DNA from: Knoxdaviesia capensis
Lineage: Eukaryota; Ascomycota; Sordariomycetes; Microascales; Gondwanamycetaceae
Reading direction: 5' to 3'
NCBI GenBank assembly: GCA_001510575.1
Contig: LNGK01000015.1
Coordinates: forward strand, 124,001-188,000
DNA: 64,000 bases
Positions 34,202-45,164 of this stretch are shown one piece after another. Position numbers and translations under genes: made by a program. Positions within the stretch are counted from its first letter, which is position 1; each line of letters starts with the position of its first letter. Below the pieces are notes generated by a model, which saw only the letters and a list, made by a program, of their open reading frames with translations, had not been told where the DNA came from and searched no databases.

Positions 34202-37044
34202 ATGGTTCAATCTGCCGTGCTTGGTTTCCCTCGTATGGGAGTCCTGCGGGACCTGAAGAAGGCCACCGAAGCTTGTAAGCAACTGCCCTACTATCAATCA
34301 TCCCTGGCAGAAACACAGACACCCGTCAATTCCAGACGCCGTTGACGCCGGCCCGGCCTGTACGGCGTTAAGTGGGCTTGCGCCTTGGCTCTGTTGGGTC
34401 CTATCCATCACGGTCCCCAGAAGTGGCCCTGGCTCTCTGTCAAATGAGTGGCTCCTGGACGCACTAAGAGCTTGTGTTCATGCGTCCCTGGCCGCTCAAG
34501 CCCTGTTTTGCTCCCTGATCACTTGCAGCCCTATGGGCCACATGCTCCATCGCGGCATCCAGAAGTGCTAACCGGTGTGGTATCCGTGATATTTATAGAT
34601 TGGGGCGGAAAGATCTCGCAGGCCGATCTGCTTGCTGAGGCTAAGAGACTGCGTCTGGCCCACTGGAACATCCAGAAGGCTGCTGGCGTTGATATCATCC
34701 CCAGCAACGACTTTGCCTTGTACGACCAGGTTCTCTCGCACATCCAGGACTTCGGTGTAGGTTCCTTTTTTCTCCGCGCTTTCTACTCCTCTTTTTTATG
34801 CCTCTATCTTTTCCATGGCTTCATGAAGAATTTGGGCTTGAATAGCAAATCCATGCTTCTCTCTTCGGGCAGCCTTATTTCAGTGCCATGGGATCTTAAA
34901 TGCTTTATGTCATACTGGTCTCCATGAATGAACTACCTATAAAGATCCAGCGCTAATCACATCTCATCCCACAGGCTGTTCCCGAGAGATACACCAAGAA
35001 CAACCTCGATGCCATTGACCAGTACTTCGCTATGGGCCGTGGCCACCAGAAGGGTGACGTTGATGTTCCCAGCTTGGAGATGGTGAAGTGGTTCGACTCG
35101 AACTACCACTACGTGAAGCCTACTCTCCAGGACGGCCAGACCTTCAAGCTGGTCGACTCGCCCAAGGCTGTTGCCGAGTACCTCGAGGCCAAGGCCGCTG
35201 GTATTGAGACCCGCCCAGTGCTGGTGGGTCCCGTGACTTTCCTCCACCTTGGAAAGGCTGACCGTGGCCAGACCGTCGACCCCATTGACCTGATCGACAG
35301 CCTTCTCCCCATCTACATTGAGCTTCTTACCAAGCTCAAGGCTGCTGGTGCCGAGGTTGTGCAGATTGATGAGCCTGTTCTGGTGTTCGATCTTCCCGCC
35401 AAGACCAAGGCTGCTTTCAAGCCCGTCTACGAGAAGTTTGCCAGCCTGAAGGCCGAGCTCCCCAAGCTTGTCTTCACCACCTACTTCGGTGACATTGTCC
35501 ACAACCTGGCCCTCATCCCCCAGGACATCTATGCTGTGCATATTGATCTTGTCCGCAACCCTGAGCAGCTGGATGCCGTCATTGGCGCCATTGCTCCCTC
35601 GACCATCCTCTCGCTGGGTCTGGTCGACGGCCGCAACATCTGGAAGACCAACCTGAAGAAGGCCATTGAGATTGCTGAGACTGCCATCCAGAAGCTCGGC
35701 AAGGACCGCGTCATCGTCGCCACCTCCAGCTCCCTGCTCCACACTCCTCACACTCTTGCGAGCGAGAAGAAGCTTGACCCCGAGGTGGCCGACTGGTTCT
35801 CGTTCGCCAGCGAGAAGGTTGTTGAAATTGCCATTCTGGCCAAGGCCGTCACCGAGGGCCCGGCTTCGGTCCGTGACTTCCTCGAGGCTAACGCTAAGTC
35901 GATGAACGCCCGTGCCACTTCCACCCGCACCAACGACCCCAAGGTCAAGGCCCGCCAGGCCGCCATCACCCCCGAGGACTACAACCGCAAGTCGGAGTTC
36001 CCGGTGCGCATTGCCCAGCAGGAGGCCAAGCTCAAGCTCCCCCTCTTCCCCACCACCACCATTGGCTCGTTCCCCCAGACCCCGGAGATCCGCATCCAGC
36101 GTAACCGCTTCACCAAGGGCGAGATCACCGAGGCTGAGTACGACAAGTTCATTGAGAAGGAGATTCTTGACAACGTCAAGATCCAGGAGGAGCTTGGCCT
36201 CGACGTGTTCGTGCACGGCGAGCCTGAGCGTAACGACATGGTGCAGTACTTCGGTGAGCGCATGGACGGCTATGCCTTCACCACCCACGCCTGGGTGCAG
36301 AGCTACGGCTCTCGTTGCGTGCGTCCCCCGATCATCGTTGGTGACATCTCGCGTCCCAAGCCGATGACCGTCAAGGAGTCCAAGTACGCCGTGTCGGTTT
36401 CGTCCAAGCCCATGAAGGGCATGCTTACTGGCCCCGTCACCTGCCTTCGGTGGTCGTTCCCCCGTGACGATGTTCACCAGTCTGTCCAGGCCGAGCAGCT
36501 TGCTCTGGCTCTCCGCGACGAGGTTGTCGACCTCGAGGCCGCCGGCATTGATGTCATCCAGGTTGATGAGCCGGCGCTTCGTGAGGGTCTCCCGCTCCGT
36601 GCTGGCAAGGAGCGTGATGACTACCTCGGCTGGGCTGTCAAGGCCTTCCGCCTGTCGACCACTGGCGTCGAGGACTCGACCCAGATCCACTCGCACTTCT
36701 GCTACTCCGAGTTCCAGGACTTCTTCCACGCCATTGCCGCTTTGGATGCCGACGTTCTCTCGATCGAGAACAGCAAGTCGGATGCCAAGCTTCTCAAGGT
36801 GTTCGTCGACTCGGCCTACCCCCGCCACATTGGTCCTGGTGTCTACGACATCCACTCGCCGCGTGTTCCCAGCGAGCAGGAGATCAAGGACCGCATCCAG
36901 GAGATGCTGCAGTTCCTCAAGCCTGAGCAGCTATGGATTGACCCCGACTGCGGCCTGAAGACTCGCAAGTGGAAGGAGACCAAGGAGGCTCTTCTCAACA
37001 TGGTCAACGCTGCCAAGGCGTTCCGTGCTGAGTACACCAAGTAA
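34202..37044 (+). CDS. MET6: Cobalamin-independent methionine synthase
   Basis: 5-methyltetrahydropteroyltriglutamate-homocysteine methyltransferase, the last step of methionine synthesis, cytosolic and zinc-dependent. Exons 34202-34274, 34599-34756 and 34975-37044 (introns 324 and 218 bp, long for this window) give 766 residues, the usual family length. Start MVQSAVLGFPRMG, then YWGGKISQADLL across intron 1 and DFGAVPERYTK across intron 2. The catalytic half has LPLFPTTTIGSFPQT, IQVDEPALREGLPLR, SHFCYSEF (His and Cys zinc ligands), SIENSKSD and the last zinc Cys in IDPDCGLKTR. Codon choice is strongly biased to C-ending codons. It converges on the bisphosphate nucleotidase gene. Confidence 0.97.
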
Positions 37045-37998
37045 TTCAATAATAGAGGCGAGGGACACTGCACATGTTGATTGAATCAAAATGCCGCACG
37101 CTCCCGTCGTCTCGCACTTTCTATTCTTTTTTTTCTGTCTTTTTCCTTACACACAAACTTTCCCTTTTCCTTCTTCTTGGCACTTCTTTTTATTTCAATT
37201 TTCCTTCTGATTTTTCCTGTTTACGGGGCTCCGGCGAAACGATCTCAACATCGCACAAGATATCCACGAATTTGCTTTTTTTGTCTTTTTATTTTTTTTT
37301 CTCGTTTTGGTTTCGGACTGGGGGGTCTTTACAACGGCATTGTTATTTTGGGCATACACATGGGACACGACAAACCATGATGTTTTTTAACGAGGGTTAT
37401 GGGTAAAATTCTATTCGGCTTGGGGAAAAAAAGAAAACCAAGAAGAGGAAGACTCCTTTCTGGAAGGGTTGTTTTCTTGCACCTTTTTTTTTTCTTCATG
37501 AACAAGCCTTCAACATGGATACATCGAAAGCCATTTCCCTCGGCAAGAGGGTGTTGATGTACACCTTTTCTCAGAACCCATCAACCGGGTATCTGTACAC
37601 TTTTCTTATATGGGGACGAGGAGAGCAGAGGATGGATACTGATTAGAATGGATCCGATGAGGCGGCGCGGATAGTTGAAGCAAAACAAAAGCTTAGGTTA
37701 GGATGGTTGTTGCTGGACTGGACTCTCCTCTTTGGAGACAGTTGGTCATGGCGCGGCTGTATCTGCATCAATATATGAACGCCCAATTCAACTGGGCTGA
37801 GAGTAAATATTCTTGTTCTGGACTTTTTAATTGTGCATGCGGGGACTTTTCGTTATCCCGCTATCTATGCTTGTATCAATATGGTCTGTTCTGCACATTC
37901 CGGCAAATATGTCAAGTTATCATGCTGTGTCTATCTTGTGTCTCGAGTCCCAAACCCAGCACTCCAGAGCCATGATGATTCCTATGGCTGAACGCAGT
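37045..37998. other. Convergent intergenic, T-rich 3' region
   Basis: 0.95 kb. The first 430 bp is T-rich (runs of 8-9 T at about 37122 and 37292) and fits the methionine synthase 3' UTR. No gene seen. Confidence 0.5.
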
Positions 37999-39150
37999 TT
38001 AGCCTACAACAACGCCCTGTTCCTGAATAAGTTGCGTCAACGTCTCCAGCAGCTCGCCATGCACGTCCTTATGGGCAGCCAAGAACCCGAAGTTGGCATG
38101 CATCAGCCGGCCCGTAGTAAAGTCGATCTCGGCGCCGCGCGCATCCGTCACCCGCCCGCCAGCCTCCTCGACGAGCAGCTGTGCGCCGGCGTGGTCCCAC
38201 GGCTTTCCCCGCCGGCCGGGCTTCTTGTACAGCCAGACGGTGGCATCCGCCACGCCGAGGGCCAGGATGCAGTAGCGCAGCACCCACGAGATCAGGTCAC
38301 TCGGCGGCAGGGGGGCAGTCGTAGTAGTCTCGGCACGGCCGCGGGAGGCAGCGAGGGCAGCGTGGATGGCGTGGTGGCCGCCGGGGTTGGCGCTCGACGT
38401 GACGAAGTGCAGCGGGGCCTGTGGAGCCCGCATGGCGAGCCGGCGGGGCTCGGTGGTGTCGGAGGCCGCCAACGGCCGCACAAAGGCGCCGGCGCGCCGC
38501 ACAGCCGAGAACACGCACCCGGGGCCCGCAGCCGCGGCGTCGGAGATCGGCCGCGCGGCGTGCATGTCCAGGGTGGGACACGCGACCACCGAGAGCGCCT
38601 GCACGCCGTCGACCACCAGCGCCACGTTCACCGCGAACAGGTGGCCGCGCACAAACGCCTCGGTGCCGTCGATGGGATCGAACACCCAGCACCGCCCGCG
38701 GCCGCGCAGCGCGCCCGCCGCGCACCGGTCGACCAGCTCGCACAGCTCCGCCGGACTGGCCGGGCGGTGCGCCAGCGCCGGTGTTGCGCTGCTGCTGCTG
38801 CTGCTGCTGCTCGCGTCGCCGGCGCCGCGCGCGGCGTCCCAGACGCGGGAGAGCAGGTCGGGGTCGGCGTGCAGCGCCTCGGCGTCCTCCTCGCCGACGA
38901 GCACGTCGGCGGGGAAGTGCGCGGAGACGGTCGCGGCGAGGACCGACTGGATGGCGAAGTCGGCGATGGTTACCGGCGACAGGTCGGGTTTGGTGAGCAC
39001 GGAGAGCGCGGCGCTGCTGGGTGGCGCGGGGACGGCGGCGGTAGAGCCGCGGGTCGTGGTGGCCGCTGCCAGCACGGTGAGTGCGATGGAGGCGGCGAGT
39101 CGTGCTGCGTCCAGTGCAACAGCGAGTTCTTGGGCGTAGGGGTCTGCCAT
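37999..39150 (-). CDS. HAL2: 3'(2'),5'-bisphosphate nucleotidase (HAL2/MET22 family)
   Basis: Mg-dependent, lithium-sensitive phosphatase family that turns PAP, a by-product of sulfate assimilation, into AMP. Single exon, 383 residues, start at MADPYAQELAVAL rather than an upstream in-frame ATG. Metal-site motifs are all present: GEED at about residue 84, DPIDGTEAF at about 156 and KPWDHAGAQLLVEEAGG at about 315. A (GCT)n-type triplet run encodes eight consecutive serines between the first two motifs, a local insertion relative to yeast Hal2. The gene is extremely GC-rich. Another inositol-monophosphatase-superfamily substrate is possible but less likely given VFDPIDGTEAFVRG. Confidence 0.85.
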   Translation of the reverse strand: MADPYAQELAVALDAARLAASIALTVLAAATTTRGSTAAVPAPPSSAALSVLTKPDLSPVTIADFAIQSVLAATVSAHFPADVLVGEEDAEALHADPDLLSRVWDAARGAGDASSSSSSSSATPALAHRPASPAELCELVDRCAAGALRGRGRCWVFDPIDGTEAFVRGHLFAVNVALVVDGVQALSVVACPTLDMHAARPISDAAAAGPGCVFSAVRRAGAFVRPLAASDTTEPRRLAMRAPQAPLHFVTSSANPGGHHAIHAALAASRGRAETTTTAPLPPSDLISWVLRYCILALGVADATVWLYKKPGRRGKPWDHAGAQLLVEEAGGRVTDARGAEIDFTTGRLMHANFGFLAAHKDVHGELLETLTQLIQEQGVVVG

Positions 39151-39466
39151 TTTCTTGTGTGGTGGGTGTGTGTAGAGGTATAGTGTAGTATGTTTAGCGA
39201 ATGGGCGAAGTCGATGTGAGGTCTGAAGGATGGCAGTTGTTGGACTGGCTATATAACGCATCTATGTAGAGTGGAGTTCCACTCTTGGCACCGTGGTTGG
39301 TTCATGGGTGCACTTCACGAAGCTGCTGGTGGAGTGCAATGGAATGTCCAGGAAATTCTCATTCATACCACCTGAGTCGCAGCTGAATATATAAATCTTC
39401 CAAGACGGCTTGATAGTTTTTGTTTGTATCATTTATTCAATCTCTATCAAGCTTCTATAATTCTCT
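39151..39466. other. Intergenic upstream of HAL2
   Basis: 316 bp, promoter side of the HAL2-like gene, abutting the SDR pseudogene. No gene seen. Confidence 0.5.
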
Positions 39467-40438
39467 TCAATTCAGACCCGCTACCAAAAAGACTTTCTCG
39501 CCCAGCTTATCTTCTGCATAAGCCCATAGCTTCTTGGCCTCTGAGCTTGAAACGGCAAGCGGGTGGCCCAGAGACGAGATCCAGCAGTCAGCGAGGATGG
39601 CGGCCCAGTTGTCCGATCCGTTAACCGTTGGAGTGCTAGTAAAGGGCGTGTCCAGCTTAGGGTCCAGCGGTGCCACGAGCGTAGTTGACGAAGTGGTCGC
39701 GAGTGATTTTAAGGAGACGTTCCCATCCTCCATCACCCTCGCGAATACTCCCGCGCTACGACGATCGACGTGGCGGCCAACTTCAGTATTCACAATGCCT
39801 GGAGGGACGGCGATCGATAGGATCCCATGCGAGTTGACGAGGCGATGGGTGAGACCGATGGTACAGAGCACATGCGCGACCTTGCTACGGATATAACCGT
39901 CCAGAGCCGTGCACACCAGGTCCTCGGCGCCGTGGGTCGCATCCACCATTTCATAGTCAGGCTGCTATTGGATGGGTAGGTCTTCATTCTTGATTCGTTC
40001 AAAGTTCATATCGGCCCAGCGCATCCCAGATGCCCCAGCGATAGCTGAGGTGATACTGATGATACGGGCAGCACCGGGGAGAACACCAAGAGAGCTAGCC
40101 GCGGCAATGAGTTCCGGCATGACAGGGCATGTGAATAAGAAGGGGCCGATGTAGTCAGTTGCCAGTTGTAATTCAAGCCCGTTCTCGGTAATCGTATGCT
40201 CCTAAGCCCGGCTAACGCCGGCGTTATCAATCAGAATATCGACGGTCGGGATATCGGGGCATGCAGGTACCGAAGACGCGGCCTTACGGATAGGCTTCAT
40301 AGAGCAGAGGTCCATGAGGAGGGTAGGGACGTCGACGGAAGGGAATTCGGTCTTTAACGCCTCGATGGCCTCGTTGAGCTTGGTCGTGCTGCGACCAGTA
40401 ATGATGAGGTGGTCGGGGCCTTGAGAGGCTCAGGTTCA
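39467..40438 (-). pseudogene. Short-chain dehydrogenase/reductase pseudogene
   Basis: One frame runs through the whole stretch and shows SDR motifs in order: HLIITGRSTTKLNEAIEAL, DILIDNAGV, ELQLATDYIGPFLFT, IISITSAIAG (Ser region) and DGYIRSKVAHVL (catalytic YxxSK). It is interrupted by two in-frame TAG codons (40203-40205 and 39965-39967). The N-terminal TGxxxGIG cofactor motif is missing: homology begins abruptly at an AT-rich boundary near 40438. Both stops are one C-to-T change in a CpA context away from CAG (Gln). The remaining C-terminus to the TGA at 39467 is open for 160 residues. Closest type by layout is a retinol-dehydrogenase-like fungal SDR. Confidence 0.85.
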
Positions 40439-40691
40439 AACTAGATATTGAATAAGATCTATTCAAGAAGTTGCTATATACAGCCCAGTCAAGAAGTCCA
40501 ATCTCAAGAAACGAGAATCTGGTCTAGAAACAAAATGATAACCCCAAACCCTAAGATAGCCAATACCAGAGAACAATAGAAAAGACAAAAGTATGTGAAA
40601 AGAACATCCTCACTTGATAAATCAGATTTATCCTCATCCTCAGTCTCATAAGTTCGGGAAATGATTGCCGTGCACTAGAGAACGAGTTCCT
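40439..40691. other. AT-rich spacer at the broken end of the SDR relic
   Basis: 250 bp AT-rich segment with the repeated word (T)CAAGAA (TTCAAGAAG, TCAAGAAG, CTCAAGAAA) between the truncated SDR N-terminus and MCH1. It may be the remains of the event that removed the SDR start. Confidence 0.35.
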
Positions 40692-42680
40692 CTAGATCAC
40701 GATCCCCCGTCTCTGCCATCCGCCCGGGCCCTTCCACGCAAACAGGACCAACCCGCACGCAGCCCACACGGTCACAGCCATCGCCCAGAACGTCGGCGCA
40801 TAGCACCGCATGCCGTAGCACAGCGCCGACCCGCCCTCGCCGTCCTCGGGGGACCCGGCGGCCGCTTCGTACACCGCCGAATACACCAGGCCCCAGAACG
40901 TCGAGCCGACGGCCGGCAGCATGGCGACAATGCCCCAGTTGGTGGCAAAGTTTTCCACACCCCAGATCACCGTGATGATGATCGGCGTCAGGCTGAACAC
41001 CGCGCCGTAGCCCATGCCGACCAGCGCCGACACGATCCAGAACCGGTGCTCGTGGCCCTGGGCGGCGCCGCTCGCGAGAACGGCGAAGCCGAGGGAAAGG
41101 CACAGGGAGAAGATCAACATGAAGGTTATGCGGGAAACGGTGAACTTCTTGCGGCCTGTAAGGAGGGACGAGGAGGATGAGGAGGATGAGCTGGGCCGCA
41201 GGCCGTGCTCGATTTGGAGGTTCTGCGTGTCCGGAGACGGGGCGAGCAGATCGGTTAGCGAGCCGATGATTAGTCGCACGGCGGTGCTCGTGAAGCCGAG
41301 GATCGATACGTGGGTAGCCGGCGATGTGGCCGGTTCCATAAGGGGGCCGGGGCCAGGTCGCAGGGTGACAATGACGGTACCGAGGTTGTTGATAAAGGCT
41401 TCCCCAGGGCCGATGATTAGCAGGAATGCTGCAGCAAAGCACCACAGTGTGCGATCGCTAAGAAACCGGCGGGTTTCGGCATTGAGAACCCAGGTCTTGC
41501 GCTTTTTCTGGATTTCCTCATCGACATCTGCGTCTTCGTCGTCGTCGTCATCATCCTCGGGCATGTGATTTCCATTAGGCAATGTGGGAATTCGGCTTCG
41601 GGTGCGCTTGGGAGAGGTAGAGGGCGAAATTTCGTCGCTCATAGCATCCGCGCCACGGAGGGATGTCGCTGTGGACGAGCTATCGAGAATGGCGCCGTAC
41701 GAGGATCTATCACGGACATCGCCAAGAAGAGCACTCCGCTCGAGAATGCCGCTTCGCTCCAGCTCCTCCACCGCTTCTTCAATGATTTCCTGCTCATCAA
41801 CCACACGCAGAGTAAAGATACCGCCGATGCCAACAACAAACAGCAAGCCGGCGAGAAACAGGAAGAAACGGCGCACATCCAGGTCTCCAGGAATTCCATC
41901 CGGCTTTACTGGGACGAAAAACTTGTTGCCAACTTGGCTGAGCCACATGCCGCTGAGCCCAAACGCCGCGATCGGCGTTGCCAGCGCCAGGCCCCGGTGC
42001 TTGCCTTTGCCAAAGTTCTTAGCACACGTAGCCACGCTCGACAGGTACATAGCGCAGGTACCAACTCCGACGCACACAAACGCAAACACCATGAGGCCGT
42101 ACCACCAGCCCTCAGGCACAGCAGCCGCGGTGCCATCGGTGCTGTGGCCAGTGACGTGGTCAAACACATGGGCAGCCAGGCTGTAGCCAACCACGAACAT
42201 GATAGTCCCAAGAATTGACAGCGGCACGCTGCCAAAGCGGTCGCACACGTAGCCCATGGCCGACACGGGGAGGTATAGCGCAATCGAGCTACCGATGGCC
42301 ACGCCGTTGACCTGGAACTGCGAGTAGTGCAGGCGTTCTTGGAATATGTGGCCGTACATCGAGAAGACGGTGATTGAGCCGGCGCAGAGCGCAGTTGTGA
42401 CAGCTGCAGCAAACGAGACGGCACGGGCAACGGATGGGGTCATCCCCGCAGTTTTCGTGGCCGAGGGTGCGGGTCCGCGAGGGACATAGAGTGAGCCGGG
42501 GAAGTCGGCGTCGTCGTCACCGGCTCCGTCATCGCTCGCCGTCAGGGCTGTCGAGCTGGCATCGTCGTTGTCGTCGTCGTAGTACGGGGGGTGAGAGCCG
42601 GAAGGTCGAGATTGCGGTGGGTTTGGGGAGTCAGAGCAGGAGGGGTCGGCCGTTCCGGACGGCGTATACCGGGCGGACAT
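40692..42680 (-). CDS. MCH1: Mch1-type MFS transporter (monocarboxylate-transporter-like)
   Basis: Membrane protein of the nodulin-like/MCH branch of the MFS; yeast Mch1 is vacuolar and its substrate is unknown. Single exon, 662 residues. An acidic N-tail (YYDDDNDDASS) precedes TM1 (SFAAAVTTALCAGSITVFSM). The first half has YGHIFQERLHYSQFQVNG, the loop GYVCDRFGSVPLSILG and TCAKNFGKGKHRGLALA, typical of the branch. A central cytosolic loop of about 150 residues includes a DDDDDDEDADVDEE run. The second half has FLLIIGPGEAFINNLGTV, RLIIGSLTDLLAP and a polyserine loop. Start at MSARYTPSG is preferred to an in-frame ATG 43 codons upstream. Confidence 0.88.
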   Translation of the reverse strand: MSARYTPSGTADPSCSDSPNPPQSRPSGSHPPYYDDDNDDASSTALTASDDGAGDDDADFPGSLYVPRGPAPSATKTAGMTPSVARAVSFAAAVTTALCAGSITVFSMYGHIFQERLHYSQFQVNGVAIGSSIALYLPVSAMGYVCDRFGSVPLSILGTIMFVVGYSLAAHVFDHVTGHSTDGTAAAVPEGWWYGLMVFAFVCVGVGTCAMYLSSVATCAKNFGKGKHRGLALATPIAAFGLSGMWLSQVGNKFFVPVKPDGIPGDLDVRRFFLFLAGLLFVVGIGGIFTLRVVDEQEIIEEAVEELERSGILERSALLGDVRDRSSYGAILDSSSTATSLRGADAMSDEISPSTSPKRTRSRIPTLPNGNHMPEDDDDDDEDADVDEEIQKKRKTWVLNAETRRFLSDRTLWCFAAAFLLIIGPGEAFINNLGTVIVTLRPGPGPLMEPATSPATHVSILGFTSTAVRLIIGSLTDLLAPSPDTQNLQIEHGLRPSSSSSSSSSLLTGRKKFTVSRITFMLIFSLCLSLGFAVLASGAAQGHEHRFWIVSALVGMGYGAVFSLTPIIITVIWGVENFATNWGIVAMLPAVGSTFWGLVYSAVYEAAAGSPEDGEGGSALCYGMRCYAPTFWAMAVTVWAACGLVLFAWKGPGGWQRRGIVI

Positions 42681-44694
42681 GGTGGCTGTTGTTGTTACTG
42701 TTGTCGTGAGCGCCTGCTCGAGTTCAATGGAGCAGGAGATGATTGCAGCTCCGATCAGTCGATGCAGTCCGAACTCTTCGACTCGGGATCCAACAATAGA
42801 TACCGCCAAAGTCGCCGTATCGATAAATCACCCCACAAGATTCTGTCGGCTTCAACCCTTCTTCCCCCGCCGTCAGCGGCTCATATACCGCACGGGTTTC
42901 AAGATAAGCGCACTCGTTTCCAGTCGGCGGTCCAACAACGAAATGCACTCAACGAAACAAAGAACAGCAAGCCAACACCTCTGAAAGATGATTAACGAAG
43001 GAATGGAATCAAGAGAGAGGTCGGGAAGACAAGAAAACTTTCAACCTTGTGTGAAAACGCAATTCGGTGCCACAAAACACACGAAATTAATCATCACCAT
43101 CACGAAATCGCTTCCATGTTCAGTCACAAAACGGCAGGTGACGAAGGTCGATAACGGGGAAACGGGCACGAGCTTCTCCCCTGCACTTGCCTTCTTTAGA
43201 CTAAGTCTGCTCCACTGGCAGGCAGCTTGAAAGCATACACTTCGCTGATTGGCCGAGAGGGATCCATTGGGTCGAATGTATTGAGGCAGGCGCGGGCCGT
43301 GGATTGCTGGTCGTTAGGGTTAGGGTTGACTTCACTGAGACCTTTGCTAGGTCTTGAGTTGAGCTCCCAACATAACACAGTTGATTCACCCGGCTAACAC
43401 TTCACTTAATGAGGATGTAAGCTCCAACTATATACTGTGTAAGCTTTCTTGACTTGGAAAGAGTCTTCTTTCTCTCCTCTTCTCTTCTCGAGATATTTTT
43501 TACAGTCAAACAACTCTCCTCTTAAGCTCTCATTCAACTGACAGACTAACTCGGGCCATTCCATGCCGATAAAAGCAACACACAAAAGAGCCTGTCAATC
43601 GCCTGATGTTCCGAGCTCGAGATCAGAGAAGAATGTACTGTATAGTATAGTTCATTGCATGTTACAGTGCACTCGTATACGGGGAGCACAGGGAATGATC
43701 TCAAGGCCGAATCGGCGTGCGTTAATTTCACCCTCCTACAAGTGAGTAACAGCCGGCAAATGCTTCACAATCAGCGACACATCTCGTCCGGAACAAAGGG
43801 CCTGCACCTTTTGGACGGATAAGCCCACCGACCCTGGCTGTGGTGTAACCCTCCGTTTCCCACCCGCGGAGCCGCTTTTCTTCCCCCCTCCTAACCCCCT
43901 AATTTTTAGCCGGAGTTGTGAATAGGCGAGATGAGCTAGGAGGGAGAGCCACAGTTGCTTGGTGAGAATCTGAGAAGTGATGGTGCCTCTTGGAAAACAA
44001 AGGCGATGAAGAAAACAGTGGTTCAGGGGTAAATTTTGCAGGACCAAAGAGGGAAGACAGGAGTCAAGAGCAACTTTGTTACTCCGGAGAGGCCTGGCCA
44101 TGGGTGGTTGGCCTCCCACATGGCCGTGAAGGGCCGGGAGGGCGTGTAGGGCGTGAGTGGGAGGACTTCTATTCTTCTCTTTTGGTGATGTGATGTGAAA
44201 AGAAGGTGCAGTGAGAAACCACCCACGGTTAAGGGTCCCTGGACCGCCCTCAGAGGAGGCTGACGGGGGGTGGGTAAGGGGGCAAGATATGGTGTGTTCC
44301 GCAATCACGATAATGCTACACGAACAAGGAAACGACAACGTGCAACAAGAGTCTGTAGCACAAAGCCAAACCCACACCTAGCATGAAGGTTGCACAAACA
44401 TGCAAACAAGCTTCATTCAGGCTAGGATAGCCGCCATCTCAAGCTGTTTTTCTCTTGCTGCAGGTCGTCCAATAGTGTGTCACCCCAACCCTAAATTGCG
44501 GCAATCGACGGAAGGTTGAGGTCTTGGAGATTCATGGGATGGAGATGAGTTGAGGGATATCAATGTCGACTGCGATATATTTGGGATAAGAACTCCACGT
44601 TGTAGTAGTAGCTAAGGTCCCTTCCTGCGCTCATTCGAATGTCGGGGTTGTAGTCAACGTGGTACGAAATACCTTTGTCCTCACGGATGCCGTG
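42681..44694. other. Intergenic between MCH1 and the repeat array
   Basis: 2 kb with no recognisable gene. Contains an exact double telomere-type repeat (TTAGGGTTAGGGTT, 43314-43327) and AACCCTAA near 44487. Confidence 0.5.
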
Positions 44695-45057
44695 TATGTA
44701 CTATCGGTAAGGTCAAAGTTTATCCCCCCCCCTTGCACCGACAAGGATATCGAGAAGTATCTTTTTTATGGGGCTTTTAGCGCTACTTCTATGGGGGTCC
44801 AGGAACCAAGCATACACCTCCCCCTGCTTTGTATCCTACCTTAACTCTTTAATTCTTAAAGGCATTCAGAGAAGCCAGCACCACAGCCCAGCGCAGAACT
44901 CAGTACCAGAGCCCAGCGCGGAACTCAGTACCAGAGCCCAGCGCGGAAGTCAGTACCAGAGCCCAGCTACCGTACTCCACGCCCGCCAAAACTCGGATAC
45001 CCCCCTCTCTCCCTCTGTGTGCGTGCCTCTGTCTCTCTCTCTCTTTCCCTCTCTGTG

Positions 45058-45089
<32 letters not shown>

Positions 45090-45122
45090 CGTCTCTCTCT
45101 CTCTCTTTTTCTCTCTGTGTGT

Positions 45123-45164
<42 letters not shown>

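Noticed and set aside
34957..36855. 632-codon open frame on the minus strand inside methionine synthase
   Set aside because: Antisense shadow of a gene with strongly biased C-ending codons; the sense frame matches the MetE family over its full length and the antisense protein has no motifs.
37831..39183. 450-codon plus-strand ORF over the HAL2-like gene
   Set aside because: Shadow in very GC-rich DNA; the minus strand carries all bisphosphate nucleotidase motifs in one frame.
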